A DNA stretch of 64,000 nt, taken from the NCBI GenBank assembly GCA_031216915.1, contig CM062292.1, positions 200,839,262-200,903,261 on the forward strand. The letters run 5' to 3'. Source of the stretch: Pictodentalium vernedei (lineage: Eukaryota > Mollusca > Scaphopoda > Dentaliida > Dentaliidae). A program made the position numbers and the translations under genes. Under the pieces are notes generated by a model that did no database searches, was not told the DNA's origin, and saw nothing but the letters and a program-made list of their open reading frames with translations. Shown in pieces: positions 8,575-19,689 of this stretch (the stretch's first letter is position 1; each line of letters starts with the position of its first letter).

Positions 8575-11560
8575 AGCAATTCATGGATTGCCGGAAAGTT
8601 GCCGTCGAAGAGAAGCTCCTCCGAGAACGAAGCGACTCTGAGAGAGTTCTTAACCTACTATCCACGCGTGGATGTAGCTAGGGCTGCATCACGTCTAACC
8701 AACTCCAATCAGCCACTGAAGGGCGGAGTTATACGTGAACAAACTACTGCCCTCAAAAGAAATTACATTGAGAATAATATCCCGTAAATCTTTTCTTGAA
8801 GACGTAATGATAACGCCTCAGTAAGGCGGATTACGTATAATAAAGCGTCTAAGTTAAGTCTACTATACATAATGTCGTTCCCAACATTGAAATTGGAAAA
8901 GACATAAACGGCGAAAAAGAATATATGCAGTCTTTAATCACACCGTCTAGACGCATATGAACTCTCGGTATGCCCTGCTCTGCCAAAATAAACTATATGT
9001 AAAAAAGATAAAATGGCAGAAATGAGCCACGCGGACAAGAAACTAAACTATCATGCTTAGTAGCAGGCTTGTATATATATATAATATATAGCGTCGAAAA
9101 ATAAAACACATGTTGTAATGACAATATTGGACTGCGTCGGTAAGTCAGGGACAAAGTCCCTGTACCGATCGAAAAATCCGAGTCCAATGACGCTATAAGT
9201 CTCTTATCCAAGATCGCAGCAATGAAGTCTGAACAATAATCACTGGAAGAAATGCCAGAAGATATGAAAGGCATCTTCCGATACTACTAAAGGGAAAACT
9301 CGAAATCTTTCGAATCCCTTTCGCCATCCTGTCGGACCCTATAAAGCGTTCGGTCGTCCGTAGCTTGATGCAACCGCGGACCGCACCGACCCAGCGCCGT
9401 CGGATAATTCCTGATTCGACCGAGAAACCGTCAATTGCTGGGATGCTGCGAAACAACTGTGCTAACTCGGATAGCACGTCCGTCACTGAGGCCTGAGGAG
9501 CAGCGGTCTTACGATGCATTGCCGCAGGAAGCTCCGAGATCGTTACCCCGTGCATACTTCCAATATGCGAGCGAACGGAGTGTATAGGCCTCGTGTCCTT
9601 TGGCTACCGGATGGCGCGACCTATTCGCTGTGGAATCACTGAATGCCGAAACTGATCGGATACTCGAGGTCACGTAGCCAATGTGCGATCGTGTGCCCTG
9701 CTGTGAGGATGAGGAAGCATTAAAGACAGTCTCTCGGACTGTCAATATAACGGAGCGTCCCGAGCAACGGACATATGCTCCGAATGTAAAATATCTGAAC
9801 CACAACATGCGGTCCCCTATGTTGTTGGCTTCCTCCGATCTGTCCTCAATCTGCCGTCACTGGGTGAGTACTAAAGTAATTAAAGTGCTCGCATCACCCA
9901 AATCTCCTTCCTAGACCGCAACGGACGAACCCGGCAGCCGAACCATTCGATGAATGTACGCTACACCGGGTGAGCTAGCGAATGTCACTCCGTAAGCGAT
10001 AGACATATTCCATGAGCACTTATTGCCGCTAACTCTTCATTAACTATGACGACCGAGGCACACTTTTGAAGACATCTCCATAACTCTTCGAACAAGAAAC
10101 CAGAAATGCTTGGATAGCAAGCATAAAATAATAATATATATAGCGTCGTTCAATAATTCGAAAGTTTGTGTGACATTATTGGACTATGTCGGAACTGAGG
10201 GACGATGTCCCTGAACCGAACCAAAAATTTCTAAGTCCACCGACGCTATCAGTTTCTTATCCGGCATCGCAGCATATGTTGTTCCGAAAGGGAAAGCTTG
10301 AAATCCACCGAATCCCTTTCGGTATCCCGTCGGACCGGATGAAACTTTCGGATGTCCGTACCCGCTTCCGCGGAGCGTCCCGACCCAGCATCGTCGGATA
10401 AAATATATGCGACAGATTCAGTTGATGCTGGGATGCTGCGATAAACTGTGCTATTAAGGAAAGCACGTCCGTTCCCGAGGCCTGTGCAGTAGCGGACTTA
10501 CGATGCATTGCCGCTGGAAGCTCCGTGTACGTTGACTCCCGCACACTTCCTATGCGAACGTCCGGAGTCTGCGGGCCTCGAGTCCCCGGCTACCGACCCA
10601 GCGCTGTCGGATAATTCTCGATCCGACACCGTTTCTGTCGGCTGCTGGGATGCTGCGATAAGCTGTGCTATGTGCACAAGAATGTCCGGCGTCGAGACCT
10701 GCGGAGGCGCAGTCTATCGGTGCTTCGCCGAGGGCAGCTCCGCATCAGATGGCTCCCGCATACTTCCTATGCGAACGTCCGGAGTCCATCGGTCTCGAAT
10801 CCCTGGCTGCCGGATGGTGTGACCTGGTCGCCGAAGAATCCTTGATCGGCGAAGCTGGTAATATATCGGCGGTCACGCAGCCAAGGTGCGGTCGTGTGCG
10901 CTGACGAGAAGAGGAAGCCTTAGCAGTCTCAGCGGACTGCCTATACAACGGAGCGTCCCGAGCGACGGACGTATGCTCCGCTAACGACACATTTGTACCA
11001 CAACATCTGGGGCCAGATGTTGTTGAACGAGAGAGGGGCCTCTCTCGCTTGCCGTCCGGATGGACCGGAACGAGCTATGAACCGGACTAAAAGGCTTCCT
11101 CCGTTCTCCCTCCGATCCGCCGTCACTGGGTGTGCATTAAGTTAATTTTATAGTGCTCGCATCACCCCAAAATTCCTTCTAGACCGCAACGGACGAACCC
11201 GGCTGCCGAACCATTCGGTGAATGGACGCTACACCGGGCGAGCTAGCAGACGTCAAAGGCCGTCGAACCTACTAGGGTCCTCTTAGGCAATTGGCGTATT
11301 ACATGAGCACTTTTCCGCTAGCCCTTCATTAATTGTGACGACGGAGGCACACTGTTGGAAGACATCACAGATACATCACCCTAATCTTGATCGTCTGAAA
11401 TAGAAATTGATAAAGTAGAGTGACCCTGCGGGGAAAGGACCGGAGTGTCCAAATCCCCAACAACATACCGTGACATACGCTTCCCATATTGTCATCGAAA
11501 TCATACGATACAGAACAGGAGTTAATGCGAGTACACTGACCACAATAGAATGATAATAAG
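8575..11560 (-). pseudogene. DIRS-1 gag-like region (ORF1)
   Basis: Minus-strand sequence matches the DIRS-2 gag in pieces, for example 'ELPAAMHRK' and 'ASVTDVLS' near 9500 and again near 10500, and a Cys-rich start ('CGQCTRINSCSV') near 11540. Many stops and frameshifts interrupt it. A large internal duplication (see 9070-11360) makes it longer than the DIRS-2 gag. Confidence 0.7.
9070..11360 (-). repeat. Large tandem duplication inside DIRS-1 gag
   Basis: Two units begin with 'atatatagcgtcg' (about 9083 and 10138) and end with 'ctacaccgggtgagctagc' (about 9975) or 'ctacaccgggcgagctagc' (about 11243). They share the 'gggacaaagtccctg' / 'gggacgatgtccctg' palindrome and the 'gaccgcaacggacgaaccc' line. 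The units have diverged, so the duplication is old. Confidence 0.75.
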
Positions 11561-12506
11561 GTCAGAGGAAGACTTCCTCTTAAAACAATTGATCAATATC
11601 CTTTCAATGTGAAAAGAAAACAAGTCCTGGTACTCGCACTAACCCCTGGCAATCAAAATACATAATAATAATATGATCCATTAATATAGAAAAAATAATT
11701 GAAATCAAAATATTTTGAAAAAATATTTTTTCAGAACAGCCCAAGTTTCTGAAAAGTAACGTTGAGCCCCAATGGATCCCAAGCCTAAGTGTGGACAAAA
11801 ATTTTAAAAATATTTTAAACAATTTATTCAACACTTACGAACAATAATAATGTATCTAGTTATGATTAAAATAACATAAAGATATTATTATTTAGAAATC
11901 CTCCCCTCACACAGAGGGCTGTTGTAAATGTAAACAATGAGTGTAAAAACACTAAAATAAGACTCCAGGCACCCAGGCCCGAAATCAGTTACCAAAAATA
12001 CCCCATCTGATGCAAAACAGAGACTTCCAGGGAAGAAACTGCAGAACATCAGATGGTAGATGCAGAACACAACGCCTAACCACCCGTAGGTGAAGACGTA
12101 AACATGGGGAAAGAACAGAATTCATTCTGTTATTAAGCTAAAACTCCCAAGAAATTTTAGTAATAATAATTACAGAAACTATGCCAAAAGCATGGGAGAA
12201 TAGCAAGGGGGAACTTAAAGGACAGGGAGAGAGGAAAAACACTTGAAAAAACAGTGTAACTAAATAATCAGAATGACAACAAAATGGCTGCTGCCTTGAA
12301 AATAGGTAACTTAACATAATTTCATTAAAAAATTTTAAGTTACAGCCCTGATAATATTCTGTCACACATTCTTTTCCTCTCCTCCATTTCTATCCTCCTT
12401 AGAATCACCATTTCACTAATATTTATGTGTCTGGCATCATTTAAACTGAGATTTAAAAGCACAAAGATCAGTCAGATGTTAACTGATGAAGGGTCAAACT
12501 TAGAAT

Positions 12507-12702
12507 GATAAATGGCGCCAATTTCGGAACGTCCTTGACACAGCGCATGCGCAGTGGGGGCGAGGTGTGGAGGGCCTTTCAGGACATGTTTTCTTTAGTT
12601 TTAGATGCAAATTTTGGGGATTGGGGGGCAAAATTTGTGTTTGGCCCTATATTTTAAGAGTTAGCACCAGCTATGTCTGGGTCATTGGTACAGTATAAAA
12701 AT
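12507..12702 (-). repeat. DIRS-1 right inverted terminal repeat (5' end)
   Basis: Inverse of the left repeat, ending 'ggtacagtataaaaat'. In coding orientation this is the 5' end of the element. It contains a one-mismatch version of the GCGCATGCGC palindrome at about 12541-12554. Confidence 0.85.
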
Positions 12703-13114
12703 ATAGAAATTTTGGGCGGGGCCAAAAATTTTGCCCCTCCCATAACGACGCCAAGTATAGCCCCACAAACTTCTCTTGAACAAATCTGAGTCTACACCTC
12801 AAAAGGAAGCTGCACACCAAATATCAAGTCTCTGCTACTGCTGGTTCATGAGAAGAAGGTTTTTTAAGATTTCAGCAGACTTTTTGGGTGTGGCCCTACC
12901 CAGGGGCGAGGCAACTTGATTCGAACAAAATCAAATTGCGATGTCATAACAAACTATTATCTCAAATATCAATTAAATTGGTTCAGCGGTTTGGGAGGAG
13001 AAGATGCAAACACCATGTTCATGGACGAATGACGGACGCTGGACGACGGACGCCGGATGACGGACAGTGAGTGATCACTATAGCTCTCCTGACTGAAAGT
13101 CAGGTGAGCTAAAA

Positions 13115-13350
13115 ACCAATTGCACTAATTTTGGTACAAAATGGCTGCTGGTGGCCATCTTGAATTTTGGACCGCACCCAAAAAGACTTGTTCTCGTCCC
13201 ACAGTGACAACAAAGGTACTCAAGAAGTTTCGTAAAGATCGGTTCATAAATACGGCCTCTATCCTGAGCCGTATTGAATTGTTGACGCCGGACAGACAGA
13301 TGACAAACCATGGCATAACCTCAAATTTGACTATGTCAAAGTTGAGCTAA
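13115..13350 (+). mobile_element. Family R2 element, right part
   Basis: It continues the R2 interrupted at 3756: 'attgcactaattttggta' through 'catcttgaattttggacc' to the typical R2 end 'gtcaaagttgagctaa'. The end is the inverse of the R2 start ('tagctcaactt'), giving a short terminal inverted repeat. Confidence 0.8.
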
Positions 13351-13352
13351 TT

Positions 13353-13574
13353 ATAAAGTTACAGACCTGAACATCCAAAACCACCGTTATTCACTTCCAA
13401 CATCCTGATACACTGTTGAATCCATGAAACCATCAATGATTTGTGTCTGGCATCGTCAAAAATGAGAATTTGTTGCACAGATGTCAATTCAAATGATTAC
13501 TGACTTGGGCCAAACAAAAGAATGATGCTTTGCACCAATTCCGGCCTCTTCCTGGGTACTGCGCATGCGTTACG
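13353..13574 (-). mobile_element. DIRS-4, right end fragment
   Basis: 'aagttacagacctgaac' through 'gtgtctggcatcg' to 'tactgcgcatgcg' follows base by base, with mismatches, the leader and outer repeat of DIRS-2 (38790-39004) and DIRS-3 (26035-26240). It directly continues the DIRS-4 part that stopped at about 3170. The outermost part of the terminal repeat is missing after 13574. Confidence 0.8.
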
Positions 13575-13739
13575 TTAGGTAAAGGGTTAACCCCTGAGGC
13601 CAGGACAACTTTCCACAATTTCAGGTTTTCTAGTCAAGATCTGATAAAAAATCACTGCCAGTAAACTTTCAATTTAATTAGCAAATTGATATAAGGGCTG
13701 TGTATTTGAACACCTGTTCTCAAGTGGAAAAACTGACCA

Positions 13740-13967
13740 AGGTAAGAATATAACCGTGGCCTAATACACACGATATCAAAATTTAATATTTTAATAACAT
13801 TTTTTCAAATTGAAAAATTTTCAACAAAACCATATCATGTGACCCCTTCACCGGAACGACTCAACAAGCTCATGGTTTGTTGAAAATTTTGGAAATTTTT
13901 TTTTATTCAATTGATCAATCTGTAAATTACTTGGGCAGATGTGGCCAATTCATTAGGTAAAAGGTTA
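13740..13967. mobile_element. piggyBac-like MITE copy (degraded)
   Basis: It contains the core 'aaaccatatcatgtgacccc' and ends 'ttaggtaaaaggtta'. The left tip is decayed. It abuts the next copy head to head at about 13968-13976. A lone end 'ttaggtaaagggttaa' also lies at 13575-13590. Confidence 0.6.
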
Positions 13968-13975
13968 GGTGGCCT

Positions 13976-14201
13976 TTAACCCTTTACCTAACGAATTGCC
14001 TGCATCCGTCTGCGTAATTTGTAAATTGAGCCGTTGAAAAAAAAAAATGTTTTAATAAAACCATATCATGTAACCCCTCATTGGAACGTGCTCATCGAGC
14101 TCATTCCAATGAGTGGTCACATGATATCGGTTTGAAAAAATTTAAAAAATAGTATTTAAAATAATAAATTTTGATATTCTCTACTTTGGGTAAAGGGTTA
14201 A
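13976..14201. mobile_element. piggyBac-like MITE (TTAA flanked)
   Basis: Starts TTAA + 'ccctttacctaacg' and ends 'ggtaaaggg' + TTAA. The core has an internal stem ('aaccatatcatgtaacccct' against 'gtggtcacatgatatcggtt'). Length is 226 bp. TTAA target duplication with tips beginning CCCT is the piggyBac pattern; no transposase is present. Confidence 0.75.
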
Positions 14202-14375
14202 GAGTTAACAGATTCCACAGTATTTGGTTTCATGAAACTAAAATAAGTTTTGACAAAGACACATTTTATTGGCAGAGCAAATTCATAATTAATATATCTG
14301 ATTGTAAAATTAATGTATGAAACTCATCAAGAAACTTGAGTAGTGGGGAAAAAATGAGTTTTGCTAGCTACCTAC

Positions 14376-14543
14376 CAGCTTTTAATCCAATAAAGAAGAC
14401 AATACAGAACTGCAGCAATATAATTGAAACCAGCACAAAGTTGATAGCTGTTGCATGTATGTGTTTATCAATTTTTGATGGCCCATAAGCAAAGTATATA
14501 TTGTATCTGTCAACTAAATGCTTCAACCCCAAGTAAACAAGAC
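14376..14543 (-). CDS. TMEM63: TMEM63/CSC1-like channel, exon (last seen, 3'-most)
   Basis: This 168-bp exon on the minus strand encodes about 56 residues, including 'KHLVDRYNIYFAYGPSKIDK' and then a membrane helix 'FVLVSIILLQFCIVFFIGLK'. The acceptor is a good one ('tttccatttcag' before 14543) and the donor is 'gtaggt' after 14376. Its first two bases complete the Gly codon begun in the exon at 27378-27483 ('APF-G-L'). The run '(K)HLVDRYN.Y(Y/F)AY.P' is characteristic of TMEM63 proteins. TMEM63 (plant and fungal relatives: OSCA/CSC1) are mechanosensitive cation channels of plasma and lysosomal membranes. Which paralogue this is cannot be told. It ends in phase 1, so at least one more exon must follow beyond the window. 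Confidence 0.92.
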
Positions 14544-14634
14544 CTGAAATGGAAAAAAATATCCTACATTCAGCCTATCTTAACTGGTAGAGTGCTGAAT
14601 TATTTTTGGTTAAACAGATTTGTTCACATGTCTC

Positions 14635-14990
14635 TGCCCTGGTACAATTTATGGGAAAGTGTGGGGCACTCTCCCATAAATTGTAACACGTCAAACAAAT
14701 AATTTCACTTCAAAGATAATGAAAGGCACATCCACAGAATATCAAGCCTTCAAGTTGCATCACCTGCCCTTCAGCACTCTACAAGTCAACTGGTTGAGTG
14801 CTGGAAGCCCATATTGTGCTGAAATGCATGTGCCAAAACTTCAGGTTCATTAAAGCTGCTTCAAATTTTCTTTGAAGTGAAATTTTGTTACAATTTATGA
14901 GAGAGTACCTCTGCCTCTAGCCACTCTCCCATAAATTGTAACAGGCAAAGTTATGTGAACACATTTTGACCACCCAAATTTTTAATTATT
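14635..14990. repeat. Family R3, inverted pair with hairpins
   Basis: The forward half (about 14795-14990) matches the R3 copy at 26810-27020: 'ggaagcccatatt' ... 'cactctcccataaattgtaa'. The left half (about 14640-14790) is the same family inverted, so together they form an imperfect inverted repeat. Each half also has its own stem of 'ttacaatttatgggagagtg' with its inverse. Confidence 0.65.
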
Positions 14991-15222
14991 CTAAATAACT
15001 GATGAGATTTTTTTTAAATTAGTTAAACAATCCAGTAATTGGATAAATATGAAAAAAATTATAGTAATTTATATATTTTTTATACTTACCAATGGCCCAG
15101 ACTAGCTGGTGCTAACCCAAAAATATCTAGGGCCAAACACAAATTTTGCCCCCCAATCCCCAAAATTTGCATGCAAAACCGAAAATTAGAAGTCCTATCT
15201 GGCCCTCCATACATTTTACCCT

Positions 15223-15236
15223 CTGCGCATGCGCAG
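15223..15236. promoter_or_regulatory. NRF1-like palindrome in DIRS-3 left repeat
   Basis: CTGCGCATGCGCAG is a perfect palindrome containing the vertebrate NRF1 consensus core (GCGCATGCGC). The same motif lies in the terminal repeats of the other DIRS copies. Function here is inferred only. Confidence 0.4.
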
Positions 15237-15348
15237 ATGCCAGGAAGTCACCGAATCTGGCGCCAACTTCATTCTTTGTAACAAGACTGTAATATAATAA
15301 TTCAGCGGGTAGTGCCCAGTACTGCCCACTCATGGGAGGGCCATTCCC

Positions 15349-15437
15349 ATCTGGGCCATTGGTAAGTATAAAAAATATATAAATTACTATAATTTTTTTC
15401 ATATTTTTATACTGTATACCAATGTCCCAGACTAGCT
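15349..15437. repeat. DIRS-3 internal complementary region
   Basis: Inverse of the left tip ('aatttttttcat') runs straight into the inverse of the right tip ('catatttttatactg'), the two sharing the CAT at 15400-15402. This equals the ATG found at both insertion edges, so here the joined ends overlap by the target trinucleotide. Confidence 0.85.
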
Positions 15438-15879
15438 GAATCGTAAAAAAGTGGAGGGCCAAGAACTTCCAAGATAGTAGATCAACATAGATCAAATCCT
15501 ACAATCCATGATGAAGAAAATTAGAATGTACATGTATGTTTCTTTGTACCATAATAGAAGACATATCCTAATATGGATCCCAATTATGTAAATCCTAAAT
15601 CCAAGCATGAAATCATGTTATTTAGGATGTAACAAATAAACAATTTTTAAGACTAGTCTGGACTAGGCCCTAAAAATTAGAATGGCATATTGAGAATGAG
15701 AGAAAATTGCCCATAAACCTACGCCAAACACTAATTCTGCAGCTGATACAGACAAAACAGCTTCCTTAATAGTTACATACCCAATAAGACAGAGAAGTGG
15801 ACAAAATGAGAGCCCCCACCTTTTTTTGAACATATCTTCAAAACAAAGAGGGGAGAGCTCTGGAATCAATAAGCAGAAC

Positions 15880-17343
15880 ACAAGAAGCAGCTTTTCTGAA
15901 ATAATCAATTACTTTAACCTTAGACAGTGTGTGGGTGAACCGACTTGTTTTACCGAGACATCTGCTTCACTGTTAGATCTTTTTGCTGTCAGTGGCACAA
16001 TCAATGTGAAAGCATGTGAAGTCATTGAACCAATTATCCCTGACATGACCCGCTATCATTGTCCAATCACAATCGAAGTTGAATTCATAAAACCAAACCC
16101 TCCATCTTTTAAGAGGAAGATATGGCTTTATTCTAAGTGTAATTATGATGTACTGAACGAGGCTTTCTCTAACACCGATTGGAACTCTATCTTTGATACT
16201 CTGTGTCTTGATAGTATGGTTTCCAAATTCACCGACAAAATACTCGATACTGCATCTAGACATATACCTAATAAAATTATTACTTCGAGAGTGGACCAAC
16301 TAAAATGGATGCATAATGAAATAAGATTACTAATTAGACAGAGAAAACGTTTGTATCGCATTGCTAAATGCACGAATGTTCCGCACACCTGGGCTAATTA
16401 TAAACTCAAACGGAATGAGGTTGTATCGGCTATCAGGAAAGCTAAAGCCCTGTACCTTTCGAACGTTTAATCTACATTGAATAGCAACGTAACCCCAGCA
16501 TCTCTGTGGTGGAAGACCCTAAAAACTCTCATAGGTAGCAGTAATGCAGCAGGTTGTCCTACCTTGATCCATTTAAACAAATTATGTTCCTCAAGTGCTG
16601 AGAAAGCTGAAGTGCTCAATGAATACTTCAGTTCTATCTCGAAAGTTGACGACTCGAATGCTTGTTTGCCAGATCCACCACCCCCTGTTTCCAAATGTAT
16701 TGATAGTATCACTCTACAATGCAGCGAAGTATATGCTGCAATGAAGGCGATAAAGGTGTCGAAGGCATCTGGTCCCGATGGAATTAGCCCGCGTCTCCTT
16801 AAAGAATGTAAATCCTCTCTCTGTGAACCACTCTCAATTTTATTCAACATATTACTGAATAACTCGTTCTTTCCTTTATTGTGGAAAAGAGCAAACGTCA
16901 CCCCAGTCCTTAAAAAATAACCTTCAAACTCGGTCACTAATTATCATCCGATATCGTTGATAAGCTGTGTTGGTAAACTATTTGAAAAGTGTGTTTTCAA
17001 ATGCAATTTTTGAACGAAAATAATGTTCTCAGTCAATTTCAGTCAGGCTTTACACCTGGATACTCAACTGTTCTCCAACTGACCGACATTTACAATGAAT
17101 TTTGTCGTGCGCTTGACGAAGGCAAAGAAGTCAGGGTAGTTTTTTGTGATGTCAGTAAGGCGTTTGATAAGGTGTGGCATGCTGGTCTTATCAACAAGCT
17201 GGAGAGTATTGGCATCTCAGGGGAACTACTATTGTTTTTAAAATCGTATCTTGTGGATAGATTGCAGCGAGTTGTGATAGCCTCTGATGCATCATCATGG
17301 CGGCCCATCAATGCAGGTGTACCTCAGGGGTCTATACTCGGGC
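15880..17343 (+). mobile_element. Jockey/CR1-group LINE, first copy (truncated both ends)
   Basis: It encodes, in pieces, the end of the endonuclease ('EPTCFTETSASLLDLFAV', 15930-15990), a long linker, and the start of reverse transcriptase ('SGPDGISPRLLKECKSSL', 16769-16822; 'VVFCDVSKAFDKVWHAG' with the first catalytic Asp, 17138-17188; 'GVPQGSILG', 17316-17342). In-frame stops at 16468 and 16918 are both Gln codons in the second copy turned into TAA, and a small deletion near 17003 shifts the frame. It stops abruptly after 'GVPQGSILG', where the second copy begins. A missing 3' end is unusual for a LINE, which normally loses its 5' end. Confidence 0.88.
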
Positions 17344-17641
17344 TGAAGTATTTACAAAACGGAGTAGATCATTATTATTAGGAGTATTCTACCGTCCACC
17401 CAACAGTCCTCCAGATACATGGAATGCCATATCAGTATCCGTCGAAAAAGCTAGAGACACGTCAGTTGGTGACTTAATTATCACGGGTGATTTCAACGAC
17501 AACCAAATGGTTTCTTCAAGAAGTAGCCTTTCTGAAATAATCAATTACTTTAACCTCACACAACTTGTGAGTGAACCAACTTGTTTTACTGAAACATCTG
17601 CTTCATTGCTAGATCTCTTTGCTGTAACACAATCAACCTGA
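17344..17641 (+). pseudogene. LINE copy 2: endonuclease C-terminal part
   Basis: The frame reads 'LLLGVFYRPPNSPPDTW' and then 'DLIITGDFNDNQMVS', the GVxYRPP and GDFN motifs of APE-type LINE endonucleases, and continues to 'EPTCFTETSASLLDLFAV'. The N-terminal part with the first catalytic residues is absent, so it could not cut DNA. The frame is lost at about 17630, after which the linker continues in another frame from 17650. Confidence 0.85.
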
Positions 17642-18099
17642 AATCAAGTGAAGTCCTTGAGCCAATTATTCCAGACATGACCCGCTATCACTGCCTAATT
17701 TCAATCGAAGTCAAATTTTTGAAATCTTCTTTTAGGCAGAGGATATGGCTTTATTCTCAGGGTAATTATAATGCGCTGAACAAGGCTTTCTCTGACATCA
17801 ACTGGAATTCTATCCTCGATACTTTATGTCTCGATACCATAGTTACAAATTTCACTGACAAAATACTCGATACTGCATCCAAACATATACCCAACAAATT
17901 TATTACTTCGAGAATGGATCAACTGAAATGGATGCATAATGAAATAAGACTACTAATGAGACAGAGAAAACGTCTGTATCGCATTGCTAAACGTACCAAT
18001 TTCCCACACGACTGGGCCAAATATAAACTTAAAAGGAATGAGGTTGTATAGGCCATCAGGAAGGCCAAAGCCCAGCATCTTGCAAAAATCCAATCCACA

Positions 18100-19689
18100 T
18101 TGAGAAGCAATGAAACCCCAGCATTTCTGTGGTGGAAGACCCTAAAAACACAAATCGGTAGCGGTAATGCAACAGGAATTCCCACCCTGATTCATCTAAA
18201 CAAAATATATTCTTCAAGTGTTGAGAAAGCTGAAGTGTTCAATGAATACTTCTGTTCTATTTCGACAGTTGACGACTCAAATGCTTTCTTACCAGATCCA
18301 CCACCCCATGTTTCCCAGCGTATTGATAGTATCACCCTACATTGCAGTGAAGTATACGCCGCAATGAAGTCGAAAAAGGTGTCCAAGGCATCTGGTCCCG
18401 ATCAAATAAGCCCACGTCTTCTAAAAGAATGTAAATCCTCTCTCTGCGAACCACTCTCAATTTTATTCAACATTTTACTGAATAATTCGTACTTTCCTTC
18501 ATTATGGAAAAAAGCAAATGTCTCCCCAGTTCTAAAAAAACAGCCCTTAAACTCAGTCACTAATTATCGCCCGATATTGTTGATTAGCTGTGTTGGAAAA
18601 TTATTTGAAAAATGTGTCTTCAAATGCCTGTGGCAGTTTTTGAGTGAAAATAATATCCTCAGTCAATTTCAGTCAGGTTTTACACCAAGTGATTCAACTG
18701 TCCTCCATCTGACTGACATTTAGGACGAATTCTGTCGTGCGCTTGATGAAGGCAAAGAAGTTAGGGTGGTTTTCTGTGATGTCAGTAGGGCGTTTGATAA
18801 GGTATGACATGCTGGTCTTATTCACAAACTGGAGAGTATTGGCGTTTCAGGCGAACTACTTCTATTTCTAAAATCGTATCTCTCGGATAGGTTGCAGCAA
18901 GTTGTGATAGCCTCGGAGTCATCGTCATGGAGACCAATCAATGCCGGTGTACCCCAGGGGTCTATACTTGGACCTTTACTATTCTTGATATACATAAACG
19001 ATATAATTAGAGACTTACTCAGCAGTATTCGCCTCTTTGCTGACGATACGTCACTATATCTAATTATTGAAAACCCAGAGCAAGCCGCGGTCATAATCAA
19101 TAACGATTTGGCTACAATCGAGCATTGGGGCAAAACATGGTTGGTCGAGTTCAATCCCAACAAAACTGAAAGTATGTGCATATCGCATAAAAGCAATCCT
19201 AACTCTCACCCACCCTTGTATTTAGGTGGCTCACATGTATCGGAAGTTTCTGACCATAAACACCTAGGACTCATACTAAATAATACATGTACATGGAACA
19301 ATCACTTTTGCTCCAAAGCCTGGTCTCGCCTAGACTTGTTGAGAAGACATAAATTTAACCTCGATCGCAGTGTCCTGGAAAAAATATATTTCGCCTTTAT
19401 TAGGCCACTTCTTGAATACGCAGACACTGTCTGGGATAATTGTTCTGTGACAAATGTCGTGGAACTCGAAAAAATACAAATTGCAGCAGCAAGAATCATC
19501 ACCGGAGCAACAGTTGGTGCCACTAAATTGTTATTATATTCGGAAACCCGGTGGGAATCCTTGCAAGAAAGACGCCACAAACATAAACTAATTCAGTTCT
19601 TCAAAATGTATCATCACATGTCACCTCCATACATTTCCAACAAAGTTCCACCACTTATCTCCTTGACGAATTCATCACGCAGTCTCTAA
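18100..19689 (+). pseudogene. LINE copy 2: reverse transcriptase
   Basis: Two long open stretches (18100-18720 and 18892-19686) carry the linker ('FLWWKTLKTQIGS'), the fingers ('PVLKK', 'NYRPILLISCVGKLFEKCV'), 'GVPQGSILGPLLFLIYINDI' and the catalytic 'RLFADDTSLYL' (FADD at 19036-19047). The thumb region follows ('HKHLGLILN', 'IYFAFIRPLLEYADTVWDNC'). A TAG at 18721 and a TGA at 18805 (Trp in the first copy) separate the halves. Layout and motifs place it in the jockey/CR1 supergroup; the exact clade is not assigned. Confidence 0.9.

Larger units (their letters stand above)
5706..12702 (-). mobile_element. DIRS-1, DIRS-type YR retrotransposon (defective)
   Basis: Both ends are fixed by the empty site: the flanks 'tcggtttggaaa' and 'atagaaattttggg' join exactly as in the sibling R1 copy at 60641-60670, with no target-site duplication. 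The layout is that of DIRS elements: inverted terminal repeats of about 190 bp with different extreme tips, and an internal complementary region near the left (3') end. Coding is on the minus strand. Order from right to left: leader, gag (about 11560-8575), RNase H remnant (8547-8140), and a decayed tyrosine recombinase (about 7960-6790). The reverse transcriptase domain is deleted at about 8555-8575. Every frame is broken, so it is an old non-autonomous or dead copy. Confidence 0.88.
3757..13114 (+). mobile_element. Family R1 element, split by DIRS-1
   Basis: R1 begins 'caagaggccccaggg' with 'cgctcacctgac' and ends 'gaaagtcaggtgagctaaaa', so its tips form a short inverted repeat (ctcacctga / tcaggtgag). 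After the start comes an array of about nine units of about 165 bp, then a conserved 3' segment with a 25-nt hairpin at 5414-5438. DIRS-1 (5706-12702) interrupts that 3' segment. Removing DIRS-1 restores 'tcggtttggaaaatagaaat', identical to the sibling R1 copy at 60641-60660. No protein is encoded. The tip hairpin and the core units of about 160 bp recall bivalve 'pearl'/Helitron-associated elements, but this link is only a guess. Confidence 0.8.
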
